DNA of 64,000 nt from Apostichopus japonicus (Eukaryota > Echinodermata > Holothuroidea > Aspidochirotida > Stichopodidae): assembly GCF_037975245.1 (NCBI RefSeq), contig NC_092572.1, forward strand, positions 15,382,269 through 15,446,268. Reading direction: 5' to 3'. The notes beneath the pieces were generated by a model, which did not search any database, was not told the DNA's origin, and was given only the letters and a program-made list of their open reading frames with translations. Numbering within the stretch: position 1 is the first letter of the stretch; each line of letters starts with the position of its first letter. The translations under genes and the position numbers were made by a program. Below, in pieces: positions 29,100-43,199 of this stretch.

Positions 29100-32000
29100 G
29101 TGCCTGCACGGGGAGCTGTAATTACTAGTTAATCCACCTAATATCTCAGTCCATACAGTGGCGGGATGGCTCGGCGCACTGTACGAGCTGATGATCGAGA
29201 CTCTCTTTTGCATCCCTGGTTCGAACCCCGGGTGATGACGTCTTTTGCCGATCTTTTACAGCAAGTGCCTGCACGGGGAGCTGTAAGTATTAGTTAATCC
29301 ACCTAATATCTCAGTCCATACAGTGGCGGGATGGCTCGGCGCACTGTACGAGCTGATGATCGAGACTCTCTTTTGCATCCCTGGTTCGAACCCCGGGTGA
29401 TGACGTCTTTTGCCGATCTTTTACAGCAAGTGCCTGCACGGGGAGCTGTAAGTATTAGTTAATCCACCTAATATCTCAGTCCATACAGTGGCGGGATGGC
29501 TCGGCGCACTGTACGAGCTGATGATCGAGACTCTCTTTTGCATCCCTGGTTCGAACCCCGGGTGATGACGTCTTTTGCCGATCTTTTACAGCAAGTGCCT
29601 GCACGGGGAGCTGTAAGTATTAGTTAATCCACCTAATATCTCAGTCCATACAGTGGCGGGATGGCTCGGCGCACTGTACGAGCTGATGATCGAGACTCTC
29701 TTTTGCATCCCTGGTTCGAACCCCGGGTGATGACGTCTTTTGCCGATCTTTTACAGCAAGTGCCTGCACGGGGAGCTGTAAGTATTAGTTAATCCACCTA
29801 ATATCTCAGTCCATACAGTGGCGGGATGGCCCGGCGCACTGTACGAGCTGATGATCGAGACTCTCTTTTGCATCCCTGGTTCGAACCCCGGGTGATGACG
29901 TCTTTTGCCGATCTTTTACAGCAAGTGCCTGCACGGGGAGCTGTAAGTATTAGTTAATCCACCTAATATCTCAGTCCATACAGTGGCGGGATGGCTCGGC
30001 GCACTGTACGAGCTGATGATCGAGACTCTCTTTTGCATCCCTGGTTCGAACCCCGGGTGATGACGCCTTTTGCCGATCTTTTACAGCAAGTGCCTGCACG
30101 GGGAGCTGTAAGTATTAGTTAATCCACCTAATATCTCAGTCCATACAGTGGCGGGATGGCTCGGCGCACTGTACGAGCTGATGATCGAGACTCTCTTTTG
30201 CATCCCTGGTTCGAACCCCGGGTGATGACGTCTTTTGCCGATCTTTTACAGCAAGTGCCTGCACGGGGAGCTGTAAGTATTAGTTAATCCACCTAATATC
30301 TCAGTCCATACAGTGGCGGGATGGCCCGGCGCACTGTACGAGCTGATGATCGAGACTCTCTTTTGCATCCCTGGTTCGAACCCCGGGTGATGACGTCTTT
30401 TGCCGATCTTTTACAGCAAGTGCCTGCACGGGGAGCTGTAAGTATTAGTTAATCCACCTAATATCTCAGTCCATACAGTGGCGGGATGGCTCGGCGCACT
30501 GTACGAGCTGATGATCGAGACTCTCTTTTGCATCCCTGGTTCGAACCCCGGGTGATGACGTCTTTTGCCGATCTTTTACAGCAAGTGCCTGCACGGGGAG
30601 CTGTAAGTATTAGTTAATCCACCTAATATCTCAGTCCATACAGTGGCGGGATGGCTCGGCGCACTGTACGAGCTGATGATCGAGACTCTCTTTTGCATCC
30701 CTGGTTCGAACCCCGGGTGATGACGTCTTTTGCCGATCTTTTACAGCAAGTGCCTGCACGGGGAGCTGTAAGTACTACTTAATCCACCTAATATCTCAGT
30801 CCATACAGTGGCGCGATGGCTCGGCGCACTGTACGAGCTGATGATCGAGACTCTCTTTTGCATCCCTGGTTCGAACCCCGGGTGATGACGTCTTTTGTCG
30901 ATCTTTTACAGCAAGTGCCTGCACGGGGAGCTGTAAGTACTAGTTAATCCACCTAATATCTCAGTCCATACAGTGGCGCGATGGCTCGGCGCACTGTACG
31001 AGCTGATGTTCGAGACTCTCTTTTGCATCCCTGGTTCGAACCCCGGGTGATGACGTCTTTTGCCGATCTTTTACAGCAAGTGCCTGCACGGGGAGCTGTA
31101 AGTATTAGTTAATCCACCTAATATCTCAGTCCATACAGTGGCGGGATGGCCCGGCGCACTGTACGAGCTGATGATCGAGACTCTCTTTTGCATCCCTGGT
31201 TCGAACCCCGGGTGATGACGTCTTTTGCCGATCTTTTACAGCAAGTGCCTGCACGGGGAGCTGTAAGTATTAGTTAATCCACCTAATATCTCAGTCCATA
31301 CAGTGGCGGGATGGCTCGGCGCACTGTACGAGCTGATGATCGAGACTCTCTTTTGCATCCCTGGTTCGAACCCCGGGTGATGACGTCTTTTGCCGATCTT
31401 TTACAGCAAGTGCCTGCACGGGGAGCTGTAAGTATTAGTTAATCCACCTAATATCTCAGTCCATACAGTGGCGGGATGGCTCGGCGCACTGTACGAGCTG
31501 ATGATCGAGACTCTCTTTTGCATCCCTGGTTCGAACCCCGGGTGATGACGTCTTTTGCCGATCTTTTACAGCAAGTGCCTGCACGGGGAGCTGTAAGTAC
31601 TAGTTAATCCACCTAATATCTCAGTCCATACAGTGGCGCGATGGCTCGGCGCACTGTACGAGCTGATGATCGAGACTCTCTTTTGCATCCCTGGTTCGAA
31701 CCCCGGGTGATGACGTCTTTTGCCGATCTTTTACAGCAAGTGCCTGCACGGGGAGCTGTAAGTACTAGTTAATCCACCTAATATCTCAGTCCATACAGTG
31801 GCGGGATGGCTCGGCGCACTGTACGAGCTGATGTTCGAGACTCTCTTTTGCATCCCTGGTTCGAACCCCGGGTGATGACGTCTTTTGCCGATCTTTTACA
31901 GCAAGTGCCTGCACGGGGAGCTGTAAGTATTAGTTAATCCACCTAATATCTCAGTCCATACAGTGGCGGGATGGCCCGGCGCACTGTACGAGCTGATGAT

Positions 32001-33480
32001 CGAGACTCTCTTTTGCATCCCTGGTTCGAACCCCGGGTGATGACGTCTTTTGCCGATCTTTTACAGCAAGTGCCTGCACGGGGAGCTGTAAGTATTAGTT
32101 AATCCACCTAATATCTCAGTCCATACAGTGGCGGGATGGCTCGGCGCACTGTACGAGCTGATGATCGAGACTCTCTTTTGCATCCCTGGTTCGAACCCCG
32201 GGTGATGACGTCTTTTGCCGATCTTTTACAGCAAGTGCCTGCACGGGGAGCTGTAAGTATTAGTTAATCCACCTAATATCTCAGTCCATACAGTGGCGGG
32301 ATGGCTCGGCGCACTGTACGAGCTGATGATCGAGACTCTCTTTTGCATCCCTGGTTCGAACCCCGGGTGATGACGTCTTTTGCCGATCTTTTACAGCAAG
32401 TGCCTGCACGGGGAGCTGTAATTACTAGTTAATCCACCTAATATCTCAGTCCATACAGTGGCGGGATGGCTCGGCGCACTGTACGAGCTGATGATCGAGA
32501 CTCTCTTTTGCATCCCTGGTTCGAACCCCGGGTGATGACGTCTTTTGCCGATCTTTTACAGCAAGTGCCTGCACGGGGAGCTGTAAGTATTAGTTAATCC
32601 ACCTAATATCTCAGTCCATACAGTGGCGGGATGGCTCGGCGCACTGTACGAGCTGATGATCGAGACTCTCTTTTGCATCCCTGGTTCGAACCCCGGGTGA
32701 TGACGTCTTTTGCCGATCTTTTACAGCAAGTGCCTGCACGGGGAGCTGTAAGTATTAGTTAATCCACCTAATATCTCAGTCCATACAGTGGCGGGATGGC
32801 TCGGCGCACTGTACGAGCTGATGATCGAGACTCTCTTTTGCATCCCTGGTTCGAACCCCGGGTGATGACGTCTTTTGCCGATCTTTTACAGCAAGTGCCT
32901 GCACGGGGAGCTGTAAGTATTAGTTAATCCACCTAATATCTCAGTCCATACAGTGGCGGGATGGCTCGGCGCACTGTACGAGCTGATGATCGAGACTCTC
33001 TTTTGCATCCCTGGTTCGAACCCCGGGTGATGACGTCTTTTGCCGATCTTTTACAGCAAGTGCCTGCACGGGGAGCTGTAAGTATTAGTTAATCCACCTA
33101 ATATCTCAGGCCATACAGTGGCGGGATGGCCCGGCGCACTGTACGAGCTGATGATCGAGACTCTCTTTTGCATCCCTGGTTCGAACCCCGGGTGATGACG
33201 TCTTTTGCCGATCTTTTACAGCAAGTGCCTGCACGGGGAGCTGTAAGTATTAGTTAATCCACCTAATATCTCAGTCCATACAGTGGCGGGATGGCTCGGC
33301 GCACTGTACGAGCTGATGATCGAGACTCTCTTTTGCATCCCTGGTTCGAACCCCGGGTGATGACGCCTTTTGCCGATCTTTTACAGCAAGTGCCTGCACG
33401 GGGAGCTGTAAGTATTAGTTAATCCACCTAATATCTCAGTCCATACAGTGGCGGGATGGCTCGGCGCACTGTACGAGCTG
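29100..33480 (+). repeat. 20-unit higher-order repeat (3,300 bp)
   Basis: The variant GTAATTACTAG occurs near 29118 and 32418, and TGACGCC at 30061 and 33361, each pair 3,300 bp apart. TGACGCC also occurs at 27586, 15 units before the second copy, so block lengths vary. Confidence 0.8.
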
Positions 33481-36400
33481 ATGATCGAGACTCTCTTTTG
33501 CATCCCTGGTTCGAACCCCGGGTGATGACGTCTTTTGCCGATCTTTTACAGCAAGTGCCTGCACGGGGAGCTGTAAGTATTAGTTAATCCACCTAATATC
33601 TCAGTCCATACAGTGGCGGGATGGCTCGGCGCACTGTACGAGCTGATGATCGAGACTCTCTTTTGCATCCCTGGTTCGAACCCCGGGTGATGACGTCTTT
33701 TGCCGATCTTTTACAGCAAGTGCCTGCACGGGGAGCTGTAAGTATTAGTTAATCCACCTAATATCTCAGTCCATACAGTGGCGGGATGGCTCGGCGCACT
33801 GTACGAGCTGATGATCGAGACTCTCTTTTGCATCCCTGGTTCGAACCCCGGGTGATGACGTCTTTTGCCGATCTTTTACAGCAAGTGCCTGCACGGGGAG
33901 CTGTAAGTACTAGTTAATCCACCTAATATCTCAGTCCATACAGTGGCGCGATGGCTCGGCGCACTGTACGAGCTGATGATCGAGACTCTCTTTTGCATCC
34001 CTGGTTCGAACCCCGGGTGATGACGTCTTTTGCCGATCTTTTACAGCAAGTGCCTGCACGGGGAGCTGTAAGTACTAGTTAATCCACCTAATATCTCAGT
34101 CCATACAGTGGCGGAATGGCTCGGCGCACTGTACGAGCTGATGTTCGAGACTCTCTTTTGCATCCCTGGTTCGAACCCCGGGTGATGACGTCTTTTGCCG
34201 ATCTTTTACAGCAAGTGCCTGCACGGGGAGCTGTAAGTATTAGTTAATCCACCTAATATCTCAGTCCATACAGTGGCGGGATGGCCCGGCGCACTGTACG
34301 AGCTGATGATCGAGACTCTCTTTTGCATCCCTGGTTCGAACCCCGGGTGATGACGTCTTTTGCCGATCTTTTACAGCAAGTGCCTGCACGGGGAGCTGTA
34401 AGTATTAGTTAATCCACCTAATATCTCAGTCCATACAGTGGCGGGATGGCTCGGCGCACTGTACGAGCTGATGATCGAGACTCTCTTTTGCATCCCTGGT
34501 TCGAACCCCGGGTGATGACGTCTTTTGCCGATCTTTTACAGCAAGTGCCTGCACGATGAGCTGTAAGTATTAGTTAATCCACCTAATATCTCAGTCCATA
34601 CAGTGGCGGGATGGCTCGGCGCACTGTACGAGCTGATGATCGAGACTCTCTTTTGCATCCCTGGTTCGAACCCCGGGTGATGACGTCTTTTGCCGATCTT
34701 TTACAGCAAGTGCCTGCACGGGGAGCTGTAAGTATTAGTTAATCCACCTAATATCTCAGTCCATACAGTGGCGGGATGGCTCGGCGCACTGTACGAGCTG
34801 ATGATCGAGACTCTCTTTTGCATCCCTGGTTCGAACCCCGGGTGATGACGTCTTTTGCCGATCTTTTACAGCAAGTGCCTGCACGGGGAGCTGTAAGTAC
34901 TAGTTAATCCACCTAATATCTCAGTCCATACAGTGGCGCGATGGCTCGGCGCACTGTACGAGCTGATGTTCGAGACTCTCTTTTGCATCCCTGGTTCGAA
35001 CCCCGGGTGATGACGTCTTTTGCCGATCTTTTACAGCAAGTGCCTGCACGGGGAGCTGTAAGTATTAGTTAATCCACCTAATATCTCAGTCCATACAGTG
35101 GCGGGATGGCCCGGCGCACTGTACGAGCTGATGATCGAGACTCTCTTTTGCATCCCTGGTTCGAACCCCGGGTGATGACGTCTTTTGCCGATCTTTTACA
35201 GCAAGTGCCTGCACGGGGAGCTGTAAGTATTAGTTAATCCACCTAATATCTCAGTCCATACAGTGGCGGGATGGCTCGGCGCACTGTACGAGCTGATGAT
35301 CGAGACTCTCTTTTGCATCCCTGGTTCGAACCCCGGGTGATGACGTCTTTTGCCGATCTTTTACAGCAAGTGCCTGCACGGGGAGCTGTAAGTATTAGTT
35401 AATCCACCTAATATCTCAGTCCATACAGTGGCGGGATGGCTCGGCGCACTGTACGAGCTGATGATCGAGACTCTCTTTTGCATCCCTGGTTCGAACCCCG
35501 GGTGATGACGTCTTTTGCCGATCTTTTACAGCAAGTGCCTGCACGGGGAGCTGTAAGTATTAGTTAATCCACCTAATATCTCAGTCCATACAGTGGCGGG
35601 ATGGCTCGGCGCACTGTACGAGCTGATGATCGAGACTCTCTTTTGCATCCCTGGTTCGAACCCCGGGTGATGACGTCTTTTGCCGATCTTTTACAGCAAG
35701 TGCCTGCACGGGGAGCTGTAAGTATTAGTTAATCCACCTAATATCTCAGTCCATACAGTGGCGGGATGGCTCGGCGCACTGTACGAGCTGATGATCGAGA
35801 CTCTCTTTTGCATCCCTGGTTCGAACCCCGGGTGATGACGTCTTTTGCCGATCTTTTACAGCAAGTGCCTGCACGGGGAGCTGTAAGTATTAGTTAATCC
35901 ACCTAATATCTCAGTCCATACAGTGGCGGGATGGCTCGGCGCACTGTACGAGCTGATGATCGAGACTCTCTTTTGCATCCCTGGTTCGAACCCCGGGTGA
36001 TGACGTCTTTTGCCGATCTTTTACAGCAAGTGCCTGCACGGGGAGCTGTAAGTACTAGTTAATCCACCTAATATCTCAGTCCATACAGTGGCGCGATGGC
36101 TCGGCGCACTGTACGAGCTGATGTTCGAGACTCTCTTTTGCATCCCTGGTTCGAACCCCGGGTGATGACGTCTTTTGCCGATCTTTTACAGCAAGTGCCT
36201 GCACGGGGAGCTGTAAGTATTAGTTAATCCACCTAATATCTCAGTCCATACAGTGGCGGGATGGCCCGGCGCACTGTACGAGCTGATGATCGAGACTCTC
36301 TTTTGCATCCCTGGTTCGAACCCCGGGTGATGACGTCTTTTGCCGATCTTTTACAGCAAGTGCCTGCACGGGGAGCTGTAAGTATTAGTTAATCCACCTA

Positions 36401-39400
36401 ATATCTCAGTCCATACAGTGGCGGGATGGCTCGGCGCACTGTACGAGCTGATGATCGAGACTCTCTTTTGCATCCCTGGTTCGAACCCCGGGTGATGACG
36501 TCTTTTGCCGATCTTTTACAGCAAGTGCCTGCACGGGGAGCTGTAAGTATTAGTTAATCCACCTAATATCTCAGTCCATACAGTGGCGGGATGGCTCGGC
36601 GCACTGTACGAGCTGATGATCGAGACTCTCTTTTGCATCCCTGGTTCGAACCCCGGGTGATGACGTCTTTTGCCGATCTTTTACAGCAAGTGCCTGCACG
36701 GGGAGCTGTAAGTATTAGTTAATCCACCTAATATCTCAGTCCATACAGTGGCGGGATGGCTCGGCGCACTGTACGAGCTGATGATCGAGACTCTCTTTTG
36801 CATCCCTGGTTCGAACCCCGGGTGATGACGTCTTTTGCCGATCTTTTACAGCAAGTGCCTGCACGGGGAGCTGTAAGTATTAGTTAATCCACCTAATATC
36901 TCAGTCCATACAGTGGCGGGATGGCTCGGCGCACTGTACGAGCTGATGATCGAGACTCTCTTTTGCATCCCTGGTTCGAACCCCGGGTGATGACGTCTTT
37001 TGCCGATCTTTTACAGCAAGTGCCTGCACGGGGAGCTGTAAGTATTAGTTAATCCACCTAATATCTCAGTCCATACAGTGGCGGGATGGCTCGGCGCACT
37101 GTACGAGCTGATGATCGAGACTCTCTTTTGCATCCCTGGTTCGAACCCCGGGTGATGACGTCTTTTGCCGATCTTTTACAGCAAGTGCCTGCACGGGGAG
37201 CTGTAAGTATTAGTTAATCCACCTAATATCTCAGTCCATACAGTGGCGGGATGGCTCGGCGCACTGTACGAGCTGATGATCGAGACTCTCTTTTGCATCC
37301 CTGGTTCGAACCCCGGGTGATGACGTCTTTTGCCGATCTTTTACAGCAAGTGCCTGCACGGGGAGCTGTAAGTATTAGTTAATCCACCTAATATCTCAGT
37401 CCATACAGTGGCGGGATGGCTCGGCGCACTGTACGAGCTGATGATCGAGACTCTCTTTTGCATCCCTGGTTCGAACCCCGGGTGATGACGTCTTTTGCCG
37501 ATCTTTTACAGCAAGTGCCTGCACGGGGAGCTGTAAGTATTAGTTAATCCACCTAATATCTCAGTCCATACAGTGGCGGGATGGCTCGGCGCACTGTACG
37601 AGCTGATGATCGAGACTCTCTTTTGCATCCCTGGTTCGAACCCCGGGTGATGACGTCTTTTGCCGATCTTTTACAGCAAGTGCCTGCACGGGGAGCTGTA
37701 AGTATTAGTTAATCCACCTAATATCTCAGTCCATACAGTGGCGGGATGGCTCGGCGCACTGTACGAGCTGATGATCGAGACTCTCTTTTGCATCCCTGGT
37801 TCGAACCCCGGGTGATGACGTCTTTTGCCGATCTTTTACAGCAAGTGCCTGCACGGGGAGCTGTAAGTATTAGTTAATCCACCTAATATCTCAGTCCATA
37901 CAGTGGCGGGATGGCTCGGCGCACTGTACGAGCTGATGATCGAGACTCTCTTTTGCATCCCTGGTTCGAACCCCGGGTGATGACGTCTTTTGCCGATCTT
38001 TTACAGCAAGTGCCTGCACGGGGAGCTGTAAGTATTAGTTAATCCACCTAATATCTCAGTCCATACAGTGGCGGGATGGCTCGGCGCACTGTACGAGCTG
38101 ATGATCGAGACTCTCTTTTGCATCCCTGGTTCGAACCCCGGGTGATGACGTCTTTTGCCGATCTTTTACAGCAAGTGCCTGCACGGGGAGCTGTAAGTAT
38201 TAGTTAATCCACCTAATATCTCAGTCCATACAGTGGCGGGATGGCTCGGCGCACTGTACGAGCTGATGATCGAGACTCTCTTTTGCATCCCTGGTTCGAA
38301 CCCCGGGTGATGACGTCTTTTGCCGATCTTTTACAGCAAGTGCCTGCACGGGGAGCTGTAAGTATTAGTTAATCCACCTAATATCTCAGTCCATACAGTG
38401 GCGGGATGGCCCGGCGCACTGTACGAGCTGATGATCGAGACTCTCTTTTGCATCCCTTGTTCGAACCCCGGGTGATGACGTCTTTTGCCGATCTTTTACA
38501 GCAAGTGCCTGCACGGGGAGCTGTAAGTATTAGTTAATCCACCTAATATCTCAGTCCATACAGTGGCGGGATGGCTCGGCGCACTGTACGAGCTGATGAT
38601 CGAGACTCTCTTTTGCATCCCTGGTTCGAACCCCGGGTGATGACGTCTTTTGCCGATCTTTTACAGCAAGTGCCTGCACGGGGAGCTGTAAGTATTAGTT
38701 AATCCACCTAATATCTCAGTCCATACAGTGGCGGGATGGCTCGGCGCACTGTACGAGCTGATGATCGAGACTCTCTTTTGCATCCCTGGTTCGAACCCCG
38801 GGTGATGACGTCTTTTGCCGATCTTTTACAGCAAGTGCCTGCACGGGGAGCTGTAAGTATTAGTTAATCCACCTAATATCTCAGTCCATACAGTGGCGGG
38901 ATGGCCCGGCGCACTGTACGAGCTGATGATCGAGACTCTCTTTTGCATCCCTGGTTCGAACCCCGGGTGATGACGTCTTTTGCCGATCTTTTACAGCAAG
39001 TGCCTGCACGGGGAGCTGTAAGTATTAGTTAATCCACCTAATATCTCAGTCCATACAGTGGCGGGATGGCTCGGCGCACTGTACGAGCTGATGATCGAGA
39101 CTCTCTTTTGCATCCCTGGTTCGAACCCCGGGTGATGACGTCTTTTGCCGATCTTTTACAGCAAGTGCCTGCACGGGGAGCTGTAAGTATTAGTTAATCC
39201 ACCTAATATCTCAGTCCATACAGTGGCGGGATGGCTCGGCGCACTGTACGAGCTGATGATCGAGACTCTCTTTTGCATCCCTGGTTCGAACCCCGGGTGA
39301 TGACGTCTTTTGCCGATCTTTTACAGCAAGTGCCTGCACGGGGAGCTGTAAGTATTAGTTAATCCACCTAATATCTCAGTCCATACAGTGGCGGGATGGC

Positions 39401-42400
39401 TCGGCGCACTGTACGAGCTGATGATCGAGACTCTCTTTTGCATCCCTGGTTCGAACCCCGGGTGATGACGTCTTTTGCCGATCTTTTACAGCAAGTGCCT
39501 GCACGGGGAGCTGTAAGTATTAGTTAATCCACCTAATATCTCAGTCCATACAGTGGCGGGATGGCTCGGCGCACTGTACGAGCTGATGATCGAGACTCTC
39601 TTTTGCATCCCTGGTTCGAACCCCGGGTGATGACGTCTTTTGCCGATCTTTTACAGCAAGTGCCTGCACGGGGAGCTGTAAGTATTAGTTAATCCACCTA
39701 ATATCTCAGTCCATACAGTGGCGGGATGGCTCGGCGCACTGTACGAGCTGATGATCGAGACTCTCTTTTGCATCCCTGGTTCGAACCCCGGGTGATGACG
39801 TCTTTTGCCGATCTTTTACAGCAAGTGCCTGCACGGGGAGCTGTAAGTATTAGTTAATCCACCTAATATCTCAGTCCATACAGTGGCGGGATGGCCCGGC
39901 GCACTGTACGAGCTGATGATCGAGACTCTCTTTTGCATCCCTGGTTCGAACCCCGGGTGATGACGTCTTTTGCCGATCTTTTACAGCAAGTGCCTGCACG
40001 GGGAGCTGTAAGTATTAGTTAATCCACCTAATATCTCAGTCCATACAGTGGCGGGATGGCTCGGCGCACTGTACGAGCTGATGATCGAGACTCTCTTTTG
40101 CATCCCTGGTTCGAACCCCGGGTGATGACGTCTTTTGCCGATCTTTTACAGCAAGTGCCTGCACGGGGAGCTGTAAGTATTAGTTAATCCACCTAATATC
40201 TCAGTCCATACAGTGGCGGGATGGCTCGGCGCACTGTACGAGCTGATGATCGAGACTCTCTTTTGCATCCCTGGTTCGAACCCCGGGTGATGACGTCTTT
40301 TGCCGATCTTTTACAGCAAGTGCCTGCACGGGGAGCTGTAAGTATTAGTTAATCCACCTAATATCTCAGTCCATACAGTGGCGGGATGGCTCGGCGCACT
40401 GTACGAGCTGATGATCGAGACTCTCTTTTGCATCCCTGGTTCGAACCCCGGGTGATGACGTCTTTTGCCGATCTTTTACAGCAAGTGCCTGCACGGGGAG
40501 CTGTAAGTATTAGTTAATCCACCTAATATCTCAGTCCATACAGTGGCGGGATGGCTCGGCGCACTGTACGAGCTGATGATCGAGACTCTCTTTTGCATCC
40601 CTGGTTCGAACCCCGGGTGATGACGTCTTTTGCCGATCTTTTACAGCAAGTGCCTGCACGGGGAGCTGTAAGTATTAGTTAATCCACCTAATATCTCAGT
40701 CCATACAGTGGCGGGATGGCTCGGCGCACTGTACGAGCTGATGATCGAGACTCTCTTTTGCATCCCTGGTTCGAACCCCGGGTGATGACGTCTTTTGCCG
40801 ATCTTTTACAGCAAGTGCCTGCACGGGGAGCTGTAAGTATTAGTTAATCCACCTAATATCTCAGTCCATACAGTGGCGGGATGGCTCGGCGCACTGTACG
40901 AGCTGATGATCGAGACTCTCTTTTGCATCCCTGGTTCGAACCCCGGGTGATGACGTCTTTTGCCGATCTTTTACAGCAAGTGCCTGCACGGGGAGCTGTA
41001 AGTATTAGTTAATCCACCTAATATCTCAGTCCATACAGTGGCGGGATGGCTCGGCGCACTGTACGAGCTGATGATCGAGACTCTCTTTTGCATCCCTGGT
41101 TCGAACCCCGGGTGATGACGTCTTTTGCCGATCTTTTACAGCAAGTGCCTGCACGGGGAGCTGTAAGTATTAGTTAATCCACCTAATATCTCAGTCCATA
41201 CAGTGGCGCGATGGCTCGGCGCACTGTACGAGCTGATGATCGAGACTCTCTTTTGCATCCCTGGTTCGAACCCCGGGTGATGACGTCTTTTGCCGATCTT
41301 TTACAGCAAGTGCCTGCACGGGGAGCTGTAAGTATTAGTTAATCCACCTAATATCTCAGTCCATACAGTGGCGGGATGGCTCGGCGCACTGTACGAGCTG
41401 ATGATCGAGACTCTCTTTTGCATCCCTGGTTCTAACCCCGGGTGATGACGTCTTTTGCCGATCTTTTACAGCAAGTGCCTGCACGGGGAGCTGTAAGTAT
41501 TAGTTAATCCACCTAATATCTCAGTCCATACAGTGGCGGGATGGCTCGGCGCACTGTACGAGCTGATGATCGAGACTCTCTTTTGCATCCCTGGTTCGAA
41601 CCCCGGGTGATGACGTCTTTTGCCGATCTTTTACAGCAAGTGCCTGCACGGGGAGCTGTAAGTATTAGTTAATCCACCTAATATCTCAGTCCATACAGTG
41701 GCGGGATGGCTCGGCGCACTGTACGAGCTGATGATCGAGACTCTCTTTTGCATCCCTGGTTCGAACCCCGGGTGATGACGTCTTTTGCCGATCTTTTACA
41801 GCAAGTGCCTGCACGGGGAGCTGTAAGTATTAGTTAATCCACCTAATATCTCAGTCCATACAGTGGCGGGATGGCTCGGCGCACTGTACGAGCTGATGAT
41901 CGAGACTCTCTTTTGCATCCCTGGTTCGAACCCCGGGTGATGACGTCTTTTGCCGATCTTTTACAGCAAGTGCCTGCACGGGGAGCTGTAAGTACTAGTT
42001 AATCCACCTAATATCTCAGTCCATACAGTGGCGGGATGGCTCGGCGCACTGTACGAGCTGATGATCGAGACTCTCTTTTGCATCCCTGGTTCGAACCCCG
42101 GGTGATGACGTCTTTTGCCGATCTTTTACAGCAAGTGCCTGCACGGGGAGCTGTAAGTACTAGTTAATCCACCTAATATCTCAGTCCATACAGTGGCGCG
42201 ATGGCTCGGCGCACTGTACGAGCTGATGATCGAGACTCTCTTTTGCATCCCTGGTTCGAACCCCGGGTGATGACGTCTTTTGCCGATCTTTTACAGCAAG
42301 TGCCTGCACGGGGAGCTGTAAGTATTAGTTAATCCACCTAATATCTCAGTCCATACAGTGGCGGGATGGCTCGGCGCACTGTACGAGCTGATGATCGAGA

Positions 42401-43199
42401 CTCTCTTTTGCATCCCTGGTTCGAACCCCGGGTGATGACGTCTTTTGCCGATCTTTTACAGCAAGTGCCTGCACGGGGAGCTGTAAGTATTAGTTAATCC
42501 ACCTAATATCTCAGTCCATACAGTGGCGGGATGGCTCGGCGCACTGTACGAGCTGATGATCGAGACTCTCTTTTGCATCCCTGGTTCGAACCCCGGGTGA
42601 TGACGTCTTTTGCCGATCTTTTACAGCAAGTGCCTGCACGGGGAGCTGTAAGTATTAGTTAATCCACCTAATATCTCAGTCCATACAGTGGCGGGATGGC
42701 TCGGCGCACTGTACGAGCTGATGATCGAGACTCTCTTTTGCATCCCTGGTTCGAACCCCGGGTGATGACGTCTTTTGCCGATCTTTTACAGCAAGTGCCT
42801 GCACGGGGAGCTGTAAGTACTAGTTAATCCACCTAATATCTCAGTCCATACAGTGGCGCGATGGCTCGGCGCACTGTACGAGCTGATGATCGAGACTCTC
42901 TTTTGCATCCCTGGTTCGAACCCCGGGTGATGACGTCTTTTGCCGATCTTTTACAGCAAGTGCCTGCACGGGGAGCTGTAAGTATTAGTTAATCCACCTA
43001 ATATCTCAGTCCATACAGTGGCGGGATGGCCCGGCGCACTGTACGAGCTGATGATCGAGACTCTCTTTTGCATCCCTGGTTCGAACCCCGGGTGATGACG
43101 TCTTTTGCCGATCTTTTACAGCAAGTGCCTGCACGGGGAGCTGTAAGTATTAGTTAATCCACCTAATATCTCAGTCCATACAGTGGCGGGATGGCTCGG

